From NCBI GenBank assembly GCA_016297945.1, contig JAEDFR010000047.1, positions 1 to 16,972 of the forward strand: DNA of 16,972 bases. Direction: 5' to 3'. This document shows, piece after piece, positions 7,641 to 15,858 of the stretch (positions are counted from its first letter, which is position 1; each line of letters opens with the position of its first letter). The notes beneath the pieces are model-generated. The model was not told the DNA's origin and searched no databases. It worked only from the letters and a program-made list of their open reading frames with translations. The DNA is from Lachnospiraceae bacterium. Lineage in GTDB: Bacteria > Bacillota > Clostridia > Lachnospirales > Lachnospiraceae. Both the position numbers and the translations under genes were made by a program.

Positions 7641-9545
7641 TTAATTGCCTCCTTGTACTAAAAATTTTGGATTCATATAATTGCCGCTAGGATTGGATAC
7701 GCCTAAGTGTAAGTGTGGTCCGGTACTTCTTCCGGTGCTTCCGACCGTTCCAATAACTGTATCAAACGATACCACATCACCTACATTTACATACCTTTCT
7801 GATAAGTGCATGTAATGACTTTGATATCCAAGCGAATCTTCAATCACAATATAGTTTCCGGCACTGGATGAATAATAACTTTTCACAACTGTTCCAAGAG
7901 AAACAGACTGAATCGGCGTACCACTTGGAAGTGCTATATCAATGCCATTATGAAATTTTTCTTCCCCGGTAATCGGATGAATGCGCCAGCCAAACTCGGA
8001 TGATACATTTTGACTCCAGTTTGAGGAAAACGGATTATGATACGCCTGATGCCCTCCACCCGTTTCCGTATATGTTTTATAAAGGTCTTTTTTATCATCT
8101 GTTACTTTTATTGCCATTAAGTCATCCCAGTCTGCCTTTTCGACATCAATCGTTAGTACCTTTTTTGCATCGTCCCCACTTCCTTCTGTAGAGGATGTCG
8201 TGGTGACTTTATATAGGGATAAAAACAGGGCATCTAATTCTGTTTGTATGGATGATAAATCATATCCTTCATACATGGCAGATAAATACGCCATTAAGAA
8301 AAATGCATCATGTCCAATCTCTTGTGGACAATTGACAATGTAGATATCATAGCCCTCATAATAGTTTTCCGGATGATCCAGTTTATCCTGCAGCATTGCT
8401 TCTAACTGCGTAAAATAATTGTCGGTTGATGTCATTTCCATATCAGTTGTCGGACTTACACCTCCAAGGTATGTCCCGGTAGCTGCTGAAAATGCTTCTG
8501 TTATGACACTAATCATCGAAAAGCCCATCAATATAAAGACCAAACATACCACTAAGACAAGCAAAAGCGACTTATTTTGGGTTGCTATTTCTTTTATCTT
8601 TGAAACAATCTTTTTGGATAACTCATGAACACCATCCCGAAACTGTTCCTCTGATTTTCTTGCAACCATATATTTTTTCTGATTCTTACGTTCCTGAATC
8701 ATCAAATCAATATCACCCACAGAATTTTTCTTTTTCGGCATCTTTTCCTGTTCTGTTTTATAACGTCGATTTTTCTTTGCATCCTTGTTTACAGTCTGTT
8801 TATTCTGCCTTCCTGCAGATACGAAAAACTTCGCCGATGAAGTTGTCGTTTCTAAAACATTTTCATCTCCATTAAAGTCCTGATTATCTTCATAACTAAG
8901 ACTTTGCGCAATATGATACTTTACCGATGTCAAAAACGGCTTCACTTGTTTTTCATAATACCATTGGTTTTTGCATTTACTTTCCAGGTTCTTTTGAAAT
9001 TTCTTTGCCGCAATCTTATCATCCGGGATGCCTTTTTCTGGTACACTCTTTGCACCTTTTAATTTCTGTATAAAATATGCTTTTTGCCGAAGTTCCTTTT
9101 CCGTATACTTGGGATTTGCTTTTTGTTTCCGTTTCATACTTTCAACAACCAAATCCTCTTTTACTTCAAACTTCTTTCCACTTTCTGTCTGAAATTTACT
9201 TTTCTGCGTTTTGCTTATATCAAATACGGTATTACTTTTTTCAGGCTTCCCTTTCGTTTCCTTTTCTTGCAAAAAAGGGCTGGTTGGTTCTCTTTTTACC
9301 GTCTCTTTTTTATACGCAAGCGAATGGGAATGCATGCAATTTCTATTTATTTCTGCATCTTGCTTCTGCATATCCTGACTATTTTCACTTGTTTCCTGTT
9401 CGTTGGGTTCATCTTTATTGTGAATCACTTCCTCATCAAATTCTCGGTCAAAGAAAGGAGCTTCCTTTTCAGAAACTCCTTTCATCGCCTCATGCTTGAA
9501 TAAAGACTCGGATTCAATCTTTGATAATGCCTCGTCTTTTATCAT
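7641..9545 (-). CDS. Membrane-anchored M23 (LytM) peptidoglycan hydrolase of the conjugation machine
   Basis: The 634-residue protein has a long Lys/Glu/Gln-rich N-terminal cytoplasmic part (about 1-325), one transmembrane helix at about 326-350 (LLLVLVVCLVFILMGFSMI), and an extracellular region. The latter holds a conserved spacer segment (YDIYIVNCPQEIGHDAFFL, about 400-420) seen in VirB1-like proteins of Tn1549-type elements. The C-terminal LytM/M23 domain (about 510-630) has zinc ligands H532-x3-D536 in FHNGIDIALPSG and HxH at 611-613 in GPHLHLGVS, so it should be catalytically competent. It likely cuts peptide cross-links in the cell wall to allow the channel to cross. Many relatives carry an NlpC/P60 or lysozyme domain here instead. 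The ATG overlaps the VirB4 stop by four bases (ATGA). Confidence 0.9.
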   Translation of the reverse strand: MIKDEALSKIESESLFKHEAMKGVSEKEAPFFDREFDEEVIHNKDEPNEQETSENSQDMQKQDAEINRNCMHSHSLAYKKETVKREPTSPFLQEKETKGKPEKSNTVFDISKTQKSKFQTESGKKFEVKEDLVVESMKRKQKANPKYTEKELRQKAYFIQKLKGAKSVPEKGIPDDKIAAKKFQKNLESKCKNQWYYEKQVKPFLTSVKYHIAQSLSYEDNQDFNGDENVLETTTSSAKFFVSAGRQNKQTVNKDAKKNRRYKTEQEKMPKKKNSVGDIDLMIQERKNQKKYMVARKSEEQFRDGVHELSKKIVSKIKEIATQNKSLLLVLVVCLVFILMGFSMISVITEAFSAATGTYLGGVSPTTDMEMTSTDNYFTQLEAMLQDKLDHPENYYEGYDIYIVNCPQEIGHDAFFLMAYLSAMYEGYDLSSIQTELDALFLSLYKVTTTSSTEGSGDDAKKVLTIDVEKADWDDLMAIKVTDDKKDLYKTYTETGGGHQAYHNPFSSNWSQNVSSEFGWRIHPITGEEKFHNGIDIALPSGTPIQSVSLGTVVKSYYSSSAGNYIVIEDSLGYQSHYMHLSERYVNVGDVVSFDTVIGTVGSTGRSTGPHLHLGVSNPSGNYMNPKFLVQGGN

Positions 9546-12409
9546 TCCTCTACCTCCGCCTCTGTCACTTTGGTTGTAATGAACTTATAAATCTGCGTAT
9601 CTTCATCAATACGATTGACAAAAGGTAATACCGTATCGCCATAAATGAAAAGTCCTTCCCCTTTGCTTCTTGTCATGATACATTTGTACTGCTCTTGTGA
9701 CAGCTTTAATGCTTCTGCCAACCGGTCTGCATCCCCGCTTGCCTGTCCTAATAAAATATAACAGTCTGAATTATAGAAAATGCTCTGTGCCTGTGAAGAA
9801 TCAAGCAAGTCTGATACGTTCTGCGTAATCGCAATGGGAATACCACCCCATTTCCGGAAACGCTTATAGATTTCTTTGGAATACTGTGCGGTCTGTGGAT
9901 CCTTTAATAACAAATGAAACTCATCACACACATACCACGTATATTTCTTCTGTACTCTGTTTACGGCAACCTTATTCCACACCGTTTCCTGAACAATCAA
10001 CATGGCAAGCGGTTTTAACTGTTCGCCAAGCTCCTTGATATTAAAACAAATCAATCGGTTGTCCACATCAACATTCGTTCTGTGATTAAAATAATTTAAA
10101 CCACCATGAACATACACTTCTAATACCTCTCTTAAATAGGCTGCTCTCTCGCCCGGCTGTCTTGCAAGCTCATCATATAAATCTTCCAAAAGCGGAAGGT
10201 CTTTTACATCTTTACTTTTTACAAACTTCGCATAAATCTTTCGAATACAGCGGTCAAGAATCGACTTATCACTTGCTTCACTTTTTCCCGGCCCCAAAAT
10301 CTGTTCATACATGGACATGACTAATTGGCTCTTATCAGAAATCGGATCTGCATCCCAATCACAATTTGGATGAATGTCAAGTGGATTGATATAGTTTCTG
10401 CCTGACTGCGATAGCTTGATGACAATTCCATGAAGCATCCGAACCAATGCACCATATTCACCTTCCGGATCTGAAATAATGATTTCATCCATCATCTTAA
10501 AGATAATCTGTATAATCATCATTTTTACATGAAACGACTTACCTCGACCGGGTGTACCTAATACAATCGTATTCGGATTGGGCAGGTTCTTTATATTTGC
10601 CGTAATAATATTGCCTGTGATTTTATTGATACCAAAACATAAGGACTCACCAAACTGCATCAATTCCCGGATTTTAAATGGTAACAGCAAACCAAGGCTT
10701 GTTGTGGTAAGCTGCCGTCGGATTTCAACCGTGTTTGTTCCAATCGGAAGGGAAGAAAAAAAGCCATCCTCCTGTTGATGGTCTAACTTGATAAGCTCAC
10801 AACTTTCCTCATTCGCAACTGCTTTTGCCATACTAAAATCCCGTTCAAGCTTCGCTACACTGTCCGCAATCTGCACCAGTGTAATAACAACCATAAACAT
10901 CTTCTCATCATTCTGGGTAAGTCCGGATAATGTTTTTTCTGCTGCTTCTAAATTCGCTTTTAACGGTGCTGATACATTACTCATGGAATAACCACGGTTG
11001 GAGGCAGCCTTTTGTTCATCGATGACCATCTTCTGAAGATCGGATACTAATCTTCTGACATCTTTCGTTGCCTTTTCTCTGTTTAATGGCGCAATGTGAA
11101 TACTCATTACAAGTTCAGAATCCAAATCTAAAAACTTGGTTAATAACCGGTCGGATATTTGGGATGCATCAAGCCTTAAATAACTTACTCTTGCATACTT
11201 TGTTCCCAATTCAAAACGGTCCGCCTTCTTGCCAAAAACAAAAGCATGATTGACAATCTGCTCTTTTTCAGAAAGTCCTCCATTTTTATTCTTTTCCCAG
11301 TCAAAAATCATCTTCTCATTCGGATCCGGATTTAACATGGTAAAAAGAACAGCAAGTCTTTCATAACCATTGAGCATTCTGGTTGTAACGCCGAGTTTAT
11401 CAAATAAATCATGTTTGATACGCTCTGCAAATTCATTTCCCTTTGCCCTTACCTTATATCTAGGAACGGAAAATGTAATCAAAAGATACATCTGCTTTGA
11501 TAATCCCTTGTTTCCTTTTTTCAGATACCTTTTGTATGTGCTGTTTAACTCTGCAATGACCTGGGCATGCATGTTGTCCGTTCCACCGGATTGTATTTCT
11601 AACTTCTTTGCAATTCCTTCGATATCTGCCTTATGATTATGAAAACACAACTGATACTCTGCTTCATAATCAAGGGTATTTAAAAACATACACCAATTCG
11701 ACCAAACATCTTTCTGATCGGCATCGTCTAACTGATCGTAATTCATATCCGATATTTCAAGCATAATCGAATGCTTGCCACCGCCTAAATCGCAAAGTCC
11801 ACTTTCATACATCCGACGAAAGGGCACACTTTCAGCCGCAGTTCTGGGCGGTCTTTTTCCATTTTTCTGTGACTTATGCATCACTTCTGCATAATCACGA
11901 AGCATCTGTGTGGACATTTCATCATGAGGCTTAACAACCTTCGTACCTTTAGAATGCGTATTCTGCCTCTCTGAGCCCTTTTTCATTCTTTTTTGACGAT
12001 TGATTCCTTTCTTGTTTCCAACTCCCTTTTTAGAGCCAAATAAGGCCTTATGATTTGTATTCTCTTCACTTCGTGCATAGTCTGCCGTCTGTCCCACTTC
12101 ATATAAAACCGGCGTTGTCGTGACAACTCTGACTTTCTTAGAAAAGAACTGTTCTTTGATATAATGTTTTAATACCGTCTCTAAATTCTGACCATCTTTT
12201 GTATACATAGCCAGTAAAAAGAACGGCATCATAATAAGAATCATCAAAATACCGGATACATCCGTTCCTAAATAATTCTTTGTAAAAAAATAGGTTGGAA
12301 GCCCCAGTGCTGCCGCAATAATAAAGCAAATGATCTGTCTTTTCGTCAAACCAAATGCAACCTTTGTCTGATATGCGGCAAAATCAGTGTTTACACTTGA
12401 ATAAAACAT
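9542..12409 (-). CDS. VirB4-type conjugation ATPase with N-terminal PrgI domain
   Basis: The 955-residue product drives substrate transfer and assembly of the type IV secretion channel at the inner membrane face. Residues 1-100 resemble PrgI: the N-terminal strand MFYSSVNTDF, then TKVAFGLTKRQ and two membrane segments (about 26-42 and 48-68). A Lys/Arg-rich linker (about 115-180) leads to the VirB4 N-terminal region (about 190-590) and the RecA-like ATPase domain. Walker A is GTPGRGKS with Lys624; IISDPEGEYGAL follows; Walker B is YVCDEFHLLL with D829-E830. The C-terminal RFRKWGGIPIAITQNV is typical of VirB4/TraE of Gram-positive elements. The chosen start is ATG at 12409: GGAGG is eight bases upstream, while the in-frame ATG at 12424 has no ribosome binding site and itself overlaps that GGAGG. 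PrgI is a separate gene in several relatives. Confidence 0.93.
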   Translation of the reverse strand: MFYSSVNTDFAAYQTKVAFGLTKRQIICFIIAAALGLPTYFFTKNYLGTDVSGILMILIMMPFFLLAMYTKDGQNLETVLKHYIKEQFFSKKVRVVTTTPVLYEVGQTADYARSEENTNHKALFGSKKGVGNKKGINRQKRMKKGSERQNTHSKGTKVVKPHDEMSTQMLRDYAEVMHKSQKNGKRPPRTAAESVPFRRMYESGLCDLGGGKHSIMLEISDMNYDQLDDADQKDVWSNWCMFLNTLDYEAEYQLCFHNHKADIEGIAKKLEIQSGGTDNMHAQVIAELNSTYKRYLKKGNKGLSKQMYLLITFSVPRYKVRAKGNEFAERIKHDLFDKLGVTTRMLNGYERLAVLFTMLNPDPNEKMIFDWEKNKNGGLSEKEQIVNHAFVFGKKADRFELGTKYARVSYLRLDASQISDRLLTKFLDLDSELVMSIHIAPLNREKATKDVRRLVSDLQKMVIDEQKAASNRGYSMSNVSAPLKANLEAAEKTLSGLTQNDEKMFMVVITLVQIADSVAKLERDFSMAKAVANEESCELIKLDHQQEDGFFSSLPIGTNTVEIRRQLTTTSLGLLLPFKIRELMQFGESLCFGINKITGNIITANIKNLPNPNTIVLGTPGRGKSFHVKMMIIQIIFKMMDEIIISDPEGEYGALVRMLHGIVIKLSQSGRNYINPLDIHPNCDWDADPISDKSQLVMSMYEQILGPGKSEASDKSILDRCIRKIYAKFVKSKDVKDLPLLEDLYDELARQPGERAAYLREVLEVYVHGGLNYFNHRTNVDVDNRLICFNIKELGEQLKPLAMLIVQETVWNKVAVNRVQKKYTWYVCDEFHLLLKDPQTAQYSKEIYKRFRKWGGIPIAITQNVSDLLDSSQAQSIFYNSDCYILLGQASGDADRLAEALKLSQEQYKCIMTRSKGEGLFIYGDTVLPFVNRIDEDTQIYKFITTKVTEAEVEE

Positions 12410-12417
12410 ATTTTTTA

Positions 12418-12422
12418 CCTCC
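12418..12422 (-). promoter_or_regulatory. Ribosome binding site that decides the PrgI-VirB4 start
   Basis: GGAGG on the minus strand lies eight bases before ATG 12409. The earlier in-frame ATG (12424) supplies the G that begins this site, so it is very unlikely to be the start codon. Confidence 0.8.
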
Positions 12423-12426
12423 ATAC

Positions 12427-13296
12427 TTAATGAGCATTAAACAGACTCTTTGACAGACTTCCTGTATGGTATAAAGAAATGGCTAATACCAATGTGTATG
12501 CAAGGATTGAAAACAATGACATGTGCAAATCTGCGGATATTGCCATACTCTGTATCAAAACCGCATAAATACCAATACACAGTGTCATGAAAAACCCTTG
12601 GAAAGCCAATGCCAAAAGTCCTCTTATATAATTAGTTCCAATCGTTCCCCATTCTCGGTTTGTTAATGTGGAGAACGGAATTGGAGATACAGAACAATAC
12701 AGATAAATTTCAATCATTCTGCCATACATTATCGTTGTAATAATCACCGATAATATCTTTGTAAAAAAACTAATGATGAGTGTCTCTATGACTAATAAAA
12801 ACAATTCCGATAATTCCATCGTTGACATTTCCGACCAAAGAGTGGCAATCGTAGCAGATGCATCAATAGCCGTATTTGTGGAAATGACACCGGATGCCTG
12901 CTGTACGATATATTGACCCAAATCAAAAAATGCCATTGTAATATCAAAGGTATGAGCAACCAACTCAACCGCAATACACATCTTAAACAGATATTTAAAA
13001 AAGTCCGATGTTCCAATTTCATTTCCATGATTTCGTTCAACGACCATTGCAATGAGCTCATACACAAGCACATATGTTAAGACAATCCCTGCAATCGGAA
13101 TCATGACATTATCCGAAAGATTTTTTACCAATGTTAAAATGCCGGAATTAAAATCTCCCGGTGTCTGGCCGGCTGAAACAGCAATTTCACCGGCCTTTTC
13201 ATTGACATACTCAAACATCGTTTCTAAGTTTGTCTGGCAGACACCAATCAAAAAATCTCTGATTGATTCTTTAATGGCTTCTAAAATCAGATCCAT
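12427..13296 (-). CDS. VirB6/TrbL-like polytopic membrane channel protein
   Basis: The 289-residue protein has an amphipathic N-terminus and about six hydrophobic segments. These include VMIPIAGIVLTYVLVYELIA (about 64-83), KMCIAVELVAHTFDITMAFF, LFLLVIETLIISFFTKILSV, ALAFQGFFMTLCIGIYAVLI and LFSILAYTLVLAISLYHTGS. This architecture and its place between the Maff2-like and VirB4 genes match the VirB6-like CD0411-type component of Tn1549-like elements, which forms the inner-membrane pore. The start ATG follows the Maff2 stop by three bases with no clear ribosome binding site, so translation is probably coupled. The stop is two bases before the GTA/ATG region of the next gene's leader. Function is assigned from family shape and position. 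Confidence 0.85.
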   Translation of the reverse strand: MDLILEAIKESIRDFLIGVCQTNLETMFEYVNEKAGEIAVSAGQTPGDFNSGILTLVKNLSDNVMIPIAGIVLTYVLVYELIAMVVERNHGNEIGTSDFFKYLFKMCIAVELVAHTFDITMAFFDLGQYIVQQASGVISTNTAIDASATIATLWSEMSTMELSELFLLVIETLIISFFTKILSVIITTIMYGRMIEIYLYCSVSPIPFSTLTNREWGTIGTNYIRGLLALAFQGFFMTLCIGIYAVLIQSMAISADLHMSLFSILAYTLVLAISLYHTGSLSKSLFNAH

Positions 13297-13299
13297 AAC

Positions 13300-13512
13300 T
13301 TAGAACAACCCGGAAAGTAACGGAATAAGCTGTGTACCAATTAATACAATTCCGCCACCTGCCATTAACTGCTTGATACCCTGGGACTTAGCACCGGGAT
13401 TATCAGAGCCGTAGCCTTCCAGTAAATTGATTACGCCCCATGCACCGAGACCTGCACCGATGGCTGTTACTAAAGTCGATAACGTGCTTACTGCACTTGT
13501 AAAAAATTCCAT
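13300..13512 (-). CDS. Maff2-type small membrane protein (possible VirB2-like subunit)
   Basis: The 70-residue protein has two hydrophobic segments: about 10-28 (TLVTAIGAGLGAWGVINLL) and about 48-69 (MAGGGIVLIGTQLIPLLSGLF). They are joined by a polar loop (EGYGSDNPGAKSQGIKQ). This Gly-rich two-helix form is that of the Maff2 family, found between the coupling protein and the VirB6-like gene in Tn1549-type elements; its small size recalls VirB2/TrbC pilins but the pilin role is inference. The start is ATG at 13512, with GAAGGAGG eight bases upstream; an in-frame upstream codon would extend it by 12 residues without a ribosome binding site and into the terminator. A terminator-like hairpin stands just upstream. 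Confidence 0.9.
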   Translation of the reverse strand: MEFFTSAVSTLSTLVTAIGAGLGAWGVINLLEGYGSDNPGAKSQGIKQLMAGGGIVLIGTQLIPLLSGLF

Positions 13513-13531
13513 ACTCTTATCCTCCTTCGAT

Positions 13532-13558
13532 AAATAAAAAAGGGTCACCTAAGTGACC
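13532..13558 (-). terminator. Terminator-like hairpin containing the coupling-protein stop codon
   Basis: On the minus strand GGTCAC (13558-13553) pairs perfectly with GTGACC (13548-13543) around a TTAG loop, followed by C and six U. The TAG of the loop is the stop codon of the coupling-protein gene. Only about 23 bases separate the U-tract from the next start codon (Maff2-like), and they hold the ribosome binding site, not a promoter. Confidence 0.8.
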
Positions 13559-15405
13559 ACATATAATTCACATATATCTTCATTTTTAATGGTTGCTTTT
13601 CCTGAAATATAACCTTCCAAATCAAAAGCATTTTTATCATCTGCATCTGATAGAAACTTATATCTTTTGTGTTTGGTAATATCATATTTAACAGAACAAA
13701 ACGGCTTCACACCCCGAACCTGAACGATACACTTATTCCCGGGAAGTTTTGCAAGCTCATCCTGCGTCATAAGTTCTCGCCCTGCCTTACTATAATTCAT
13801 GCCATAAGAGCGACTAGTTCCTCGTGTGTCTGAGGTATTATATAAATCAATGGTTTCCTTCCCTAAAAGATCGGAAACATCTTTTAGGGTTTTTCCCTTT
13901 CCTCCTAAAAAAAGTAATGTATCACAGTTATCCGAAATAATTTCCGCTGCTTTGTCATAATTATTGGTAAGCTGCGCCATAGACTGCAAAATAATAGAAG
14001 CAGATATTTGTCTACTTCTTATGGTTGAGATAAGAATCTCAAAGTCCGGGATTTTACCAATATTCGCAAACTCATCTAAGATACAATGAACCGGAACTGG
14101 TAATGACCCATTATATTCATTATCCGCTTTTTCACAAAGCAGATTAAAAAGCTGCGTATACATTAATGTTGCCATGAAGTTCATGGTTTTCGATGTGTCG
14201 GAAATGATAATAAATAAGGCGGTCTTTCGATCGCCTAATGTATCCAACATCATTTCATCTTCACTCATGATTTCCCGAACTTCCGGTATATCAAATCTTG
14301 CAAGACGAGCACCGACGGAAATCATAATCGAACGTGCCGTTTTGCCGGCAGCTTGTTTGAATTTTTTATACTGCAAAACCGCATAACAATCCGGCTCTTC
14401 TGCTTCCAAATCTTCAAACATAAAATCTACCGCATTTTTGAAAGAATCATCATCCTCTCGTATTTCCATCGCGTTGATCATATCAAGCATGGTTCCGAAA
14501 TTCTGCTCTTCTTTCAATCCTTCTTTCATGATGTAGCCAATCAAAGCATTGTAAAGAAGTCTTTCTGCATCAAGCCAGAATTGTTCTCCCTGCTGTTTTC
14601 CAGTCGTTGTACCAGCAATCAACGCATCGGCAACCTTCATGATATCTGTTTCTGTTTTAATATAAGCAAACGGATTATAATGCATCGAACGCTTAAAATT
14701 GATGGTATTCAAAACAATAAGCCGATATCCTGCTTTTACTAACAGTTGTCCAACTTCAATAACCACGCTTCCTTTCGGATCCGTAACAATATAAGAAGCA
14801 CATAACTGCATGATATTGGGTTTCACAAATCCTCTGGTTTTACCGGAACCTGAGCCACCAATAACCAATACATTTTTATTGCGATTATTCATCGGATTTT
14901 TCATCCTTGCTTCCATCGATAATCGTTCCGTTTCTGACAAAAGCAGATTATTGTCTGGATTCTCCCAATCAATAAATGGTTCAATATCCTTTTCTGTACC
15001 AAAGGATGCCGAACCATACTCCTCACCTTTGCGGTAATTCTTTGCATCTTTCAATTTCATGTAAAGAATAAACCTTACAAGCAATGCAACTATAATTCCC
15101 GCAAACAAATCTTTATAATGCAAACTCGGAAAAGGATTCGATAACATATCATTCAAAGAATTAACTGCATCAACAAGCTTACCAATAAAGTCCTTAGCTT
15201 TGCTAATCCGATATGCATATGCCAACTTATCTCCAATGTAAGCAAACAAAATATATGGAATCAATTTCTTTTTATTCTTACTAAGATACTGCAATCCTTT
15301 TTTTAACATGAAATCAATATCTGCTCCCATTTTAGCTAAAATATTTGAATCTCTTACCTTATTTGCTTTTTTCTTTGGTTTTCCACGTGTCCTGTTTTTG
15401 GACAT
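13549..15405 (-). CDS. Type IV coupling protein, VirD4/TraG family (PcfC-like)
   Basis: The 618-residue ATPase links the relaxosome to the secretion channel at the cytoplasmic membrane. A basic N-terminus is followed by two membrane segments (about 48-66, IPYILFAYIGDKLAYAY; about 99-117, LFAGIIVALLVRFILYM). YGSASFGTEKDIE (about 130) is the usual entry to the TraG/VirD4 domain. Walker A is GGSGSGKT with Lys189; Walker B is CILDEFANIG with D444-E445; SRQISASIILQS and GGKGKTLKDVSDLLG are further family motifs. Start: ATG at 15405 with AGGGGGTG five bases upstream. A ten-codon longer reading from 15435 has no ribosome binding site and would begin within the upstream hairpin. Two accessory genes separate it from the pcfB-like gene it normally adjoins. 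Its stop codon is inside a terminator-like hairpin. Confidence 0.95.
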   Translation of the reverse strand: MSKNRTRGKPKKKANKVRDSNILAKMGADIDFMLKKGLQYLSKNKKKLIPYILFAYIGDKLAYAYRISKAKDFIGKLVDAVNSLNDMLSNPFPSLHYKDLFAGIIVALLVRFILYMKLKDAKNYRKGEEYGSASFGTEKDIEPFIDWENPDNNLLLSETERLSMEARMKNPMNNRNKNVLVIGGSGSGKTRGFVKPNIMQLCASYIVTDPKGSVVIEVGQLLVKAGYRLIVLNTINFKRSMHYNPFAYIKTETDIMKVADALIAGTTTGKQQGEQFWLDAERLLYNALIGYIMKEGLKEEQNFGTMLDMINAMEIREDDDSFKNAVDFMFEDLEAEEPDCYAVLQYKKFKQAAGKTARSIMISVGARLARFDIPEVREIMSEDEMMLDTLGDRKTALFIIISDTSKTMNFMATLMYTQLFNLLCEKADNEYNGSLPVPVHCILDEFANIGKIPDFEILISTIRSRQISASIILQSMAQLTNNYDKAAEIISDNCDTLLFLGGKGKTLKDVSDLLGKETIDLYNTSDTRGTSRSYGMNYSKAGRELMTQDELAKLPGNKCIVQVRGVKPFCSVKYDITKHKRYKFLSDADDKNAFDLEGYISGKATIKNEDICELYVVT

Positions 15406-15418
15406 AATAACACCCCCT

Positions 15419-15454
15419 AAAATAAAAAGCGCCAAAGCTTATATACTTTGACGC
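15419..15454 (-). terminator. Terminator-like hairpin between the ybjQ-like gene and the coupling protein
   Basis: On the minus strand GCGTCAAAG (15454-15446) pairs with CTTTGGCGC (15437-15429), nine pairs including one G-U, around an eight-base loop, and is followed by TTTTTATTTT. It ends the ybjQ-like unit, 32 bases after its stop, but leaves only about 18 bases to the coupling-protein ATG, filled by the ribosome binding site AGGGGGTG. Confidence 0.85.
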
Positions 15455-15486
15455 AACGAATATATTTATCTTACATAATCCATGAT

Positions 15487-15798
15487 TTAATCTAACGAAA
15501 CACAGGTCCCTTGAACTGTAACGATGACCTCTTGCATAATGCCCGTATAACTTATATTTGTGGTAAGCCCAATGATAGCATCAGCATTATACTGTTTTAT
15601 TGCTTTAGACACAGCATTCTTTACAGCCTTTTGATATGCTTCAGCATAATTATAATCATGATTATGAATTCCATCTACTGCTTTATATGCTTCACATCCA
15701 GACACCACTCCCAAATAATCTGTGATGGTTCTATTTTCAATTGTGTTGGTTGTAGTCACCAATATACTTTGAACTTCTTTATTTTTATTGCCAAACAT
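15487..15798 (-). CDS. YbjQ family (UPF0145) small protein
   Basis: The 103-residue protein aligns by eye with the YbjQ family. Near the N-terminus it has ILVTTTNTIENRTITDYLG and then VVSGCEA, the family's hydrophobic strand followed by 'I-x-x-Y-L-G-x-V-x-G'. A helix with AYQKAVKNAVSKAIKQYNADAII and a final strand EVIVTVQGTCV follow. YbjQ proteins are small, often pentameric, and have been called putative heavy-metal-binding, but their function is not settled. Here the gene sits between an MT-A70 methyltransferase and the coupling protein, with its own promoter and a following terminator, so it can be a separate transcription unit. AAAGGAG lies seven bases before the ATG. It is an accessory gene; its use to the element is unknown. 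Confidence 0.85.
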   Translation of the reverse strand: MFGNKNKEVQSILVTTTNTIENRTITDYLGVVSGCEAYKAVDGIHNHDYNYAEAYQKAVKNAVSKAIKQYNADAIIGLTTNISYTGIMQEVIVTVQGTCVSLD

Positions 15799-15827
15799 AA
15801 GAACACTCCTTTATCATTTATATAATT

Positions 15828-15856
15828 AGTATAAGATAAAAGAGCTAAAATCACAA
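15828..15856 (-). promoter_or_regulatory. Predicted sigma-A-type promoter for the ybjQ-like gene
   Basis: On the minus strand TTGTGA (15856-15851) and TATACT (15833-15828) are separated by exactly 17 bases, matching the consensus -35 and -10 at four and five of six positions. Transcription would begin near 15821, giving a leader of about 23 bases. The -35 lies just after the MT-A70 stop codon. This is the only convincing promoter I find in the window. Confidence 0.65.
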
Positions 15857-15858
15857 AA

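Noticed and set aside
9077..9503. Two overlapping plus-strand open frames of about 140 codons
   Set aside because: They lie antisense to the Lys/Glu-rich part of the M23 gene, giving Phe/Leu-rich products typical of antisense shadows, with no ribosome binding site or family signature.
13513..13548. Twelve-residue longer N-terminus for the Maff2-like protein
   Set aside because: It would start in the hairpin and U-tract, and the GAAGGAGG site points to ATG 13512.
15406..15435. Ten-codon longer N-terminus for the coupling protein
   Set aside because: No ribosome binding site upstream, and it would begin within the terminator hairpin; the ATG at 15405 has AGGGGGTG at proper distance.
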